From SKVR01 sp964453995 (GTDB lineage Bacteria; Bacteroidota; Bacteroidia; Bacteroidales; UBA7960), in contig CAYVQC010000015.1 of assembly GCA_964453995.1 (NCBI GenBank), positions 1 through 64,000 on the forward strand: a DNA stretch of 64,000 nt, written 5' to 3'. Under the pieces are notes generated by a model. That model was not told the origin of the DNA and did not search any database. It saw only the letters and a list, made by a program, of their open reading frames with translations. Positions 63,601 to 64,000 of the stretch are shown piece by piece. The position numbers and the translations under genes were made by a program. The stretch's first letter is position 1. Every line of letters begins with the position of its first letter.

Positions 63601-64000
63601 TTGATAGGTATTGGCCCGATAAAGACCTCTCTTCAGCAGATCCATATCTCTTCGGTGTTTTAAAGTCCTTAGCATATTCCTGGTAATCACCTCTTCTGTA
63701 AAATCCTTTTCTGCGTAGAATTGCGAAAGACGGTCGGGTAAAAGGTATTTCTGGTCAATGCTTCTCATTTTCAGCAAATTTCTCCCAAACTCATATTCAA
63801 ACACAGGCTCATGCTTGAATTGTAAAGTATAGCCCTCCGGTGACTGAAACAATACATCTCCTGCGACCGGGCCGGTAGTAAGCCATCTTTGGTACATTGT
63901 ATTAACTGATGGTTCCAGCCAGAAAACATTACCACCATTTTCTACATAAGAAAACATACTATTGGGTTGCCGGTAGGGAAAAATATAATTGCCCAGGTTG
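60643..64000 (-). CDS. Alpha-2-macroglobulin-like protein with an inserted carboxypeptidase-regulatory domain and TonB-plug domain (5' end outside window)
   Basis: The visible 1118 codons run off the window: no stop precedes the first Met (63957), and upstream codons continue in frame. From that Met: an MG-like region, a carboxypeptidase-regulatory-like beta domain (about 256-332, S-V-F-G-Q-V-V-D), a TonB/SusC-type plug (about 335-442, starting D-E-V-V-V-V-G-Y-G and containing L-I-V-I-D-G-V and A-I-Y-G-S-R-A-A-G-G-V-I-L-V-N), an A2M core domain (about 476-530), and a thioester domain with Y-Y-C-N-E-Q at 677-682 (Cys679 and Gln682). No beta-barrel follows. Bacterial A2M proteins trap proteases; the plug's role is unknown. 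Confidence 0.88.
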   Translation of the reverse strand, partial: NLGNYIFPYRQPNSMFSYVENGGNVFWLEPSVNTMYQRWLTTGPVAGDVLFQSPEGYTLQFKHEPVFEYEFGRNLLKMRSIDQKYLLPDRLSQFYAEKDFTEEVITRNMLRTLKHRRDMDLLKRGLYRANTYQPKKGTGILQLEMTAKDPQSLVPENLLVISHEDSSFFRLYPWPSSVFGLAPGSYHVVFLFDNNEYFSRKDIEIKANGINYYSFPFPDSLKPHPPVTSYNALVAFLRGTELPEKVLVKPESPAPVVANTPVGLQGDGYSVFGQVVDMADGMPLPGVTVAVKGTETGTLTDMNGMYELRVPAGQNTITFHFVGMQSRELNIFEDDLSVVHLEADMVALDEVVVVGYGVQRRSMMTRSVAVVTSGEAALEGKVAGVLVHSGEPVRIRGASTVSGTQAPLIVIDGVPYLGSFDSIDESMIQSMEILSGDATAIYGSRAAGGVILVNTGGAFKETMGLQTGAEAFEMPVFAGSSGTLRENFSDYAFWQPHLVTDDNGKVSFEVTFPDDITRWDTHYLSMNGNRQTGQTSGSIRSYLPLSAQLAMPRFLIQTDTVFALGKVFNYTTDSVQVNASFLINDVEIFRKQHNLMHSVIDTLNVVANTPDSIQLAYSITRDDGYFDGEQRMLAVFEPGIEETTGTFHTLDRDTTLHLDFDTRLGEVHLYARADVVNVIEEEISHVLGYRYYCNEQIASRLKVLFALKAIHELRGEQFDKDPEVRRLIKRLNKNRNQNGMWGWWKDSPVSLWISLHVMEALAMAENHGYITEFQPVDVIDKWVWELENLHDTEVLLRTLQVLKQLDASIDYKRYISRAEQADSLTFNQYLRIQRLKQMSGMEYRLDTLSDFRNETLLGNVFYSDGKEGFSLLDNDIQNTLLVYHLIMNDTATDREELIKMRNYFLEVRRKGNWRNTYESAAIIQAILPDLLKETGGNLNPELIIRGDFEQTVTDFPFEQTVDGIQNISITREGVFPVYFTAYQTFRNREPEFKSNEFRVISHFNNNDTIQQCKAGEEVKLTATVRLQKDAEYIMITVPVPAGCSFSDKSRGNSHEVHREYFRNEVVIFCEKLPAGEHVFDVELIARYAGRFNLNPAQVNLMYFPTFNANERMKKFTIE

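Noticed and set aside
1..64000. tRNA, rRNA, CRISPR arrays, integrases or transposases
   Set aside because: I looked in all intergenic regions and at all long frames and found none that I can support.

Overview
The window looks like a draft or metagenome-derived scaffold from a member of the Bacteroidota, probably of the Bacteroidales/Marinilabiliales type. The evidence is a 288-residue primary sigma factor of the short Bacteroidetes kind, several promoters with the TTTG / TAnnTTTG motif, a type IX secretion C-terminal sorting domain on a secreted protease, DUF3857, DUF5606 and DUF2279 proteins, and TonB-plug and carboxypeptidase-regulatory-like domains. Two 100-N blocks (19204-19303 and 54856-54955) are scaffold gaps. 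I saw no rRNA, tRNA, CRISPR array, prophage or complete insertion sequence.

Layout. 1-2220: a BlaI-type repressor and an M56/BlaR1-type membrane protease behind an operator-embedded promoter. 2426-6848: a sodium/solute symporter, a secreted protein, a zincin-like protein and a membrane protein. 7078-9080 (minus): arcC and arcB. 9405-10716 (minus): a hemerythrin/RIC-like protein and a LuxR-type regulator. 10884-14790 (minus): two tandem DUF3857/transglutaminase-like exported proteins. 15014-15712 (minus): an SDR protein. 16331-20718: a large M6-type secreted protease with at least 11 InlB-type repeats, interrupted by a gap. 21050-23193: a glycosyltransferase and dihydroorotase. 23202-26496 (minus): two MFS transporters around a quinone-reductase-like flavoprotein. 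26768-27352: a small exported protein and a candidate sRNA.

27586-37776 is mostly housekeeping: pyrG, yidC, purB, an MsbA-like ABC exporter, a DUF5606 protein, pyrD and a secreted retropepsin/PDZ protein. 37893-42419 (minus): a 5'-nucleotidase lipoprotein, rpoD and a DegQ-type protease. 42731-48631: a membrane-anchored unknown, dapF, a GNAT enzyme, mltG, a phosphohexomutase and a DUF2279 protein. 49040-53906: a DEAD-box RNA helicase with a long leader and a P-type cation ATPase. 53935-59290: osmoprotectant and stress genes (betaine-binding lipoprotein, UspA tandem protein, BCCT transporter) and a divergent porin. The end holds a small membrane protein, cvfB, and a large thioester alpha-2-macroglobulin-like protein that runs off the window.

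How the genes relate: pyrC, pyrG and pyrD, with purB, cover parts of nucleotide synthesis but are scattered. The cell-envelope theme is strong (yidC, mltG, dapF, degQ, retropepsin/PDZ, A2M-like, porin). The most unusual objects are the A2M-like protein that carries an orphan SusC/TonB-type plug without a barrel, the BlaR1-like protease whose sensor domain is replaced by a 27-residue charged repeat, the hemerythrin plus pseudo-receiver regulator pair, and the M6 protease whose repeats defeated the assembly.
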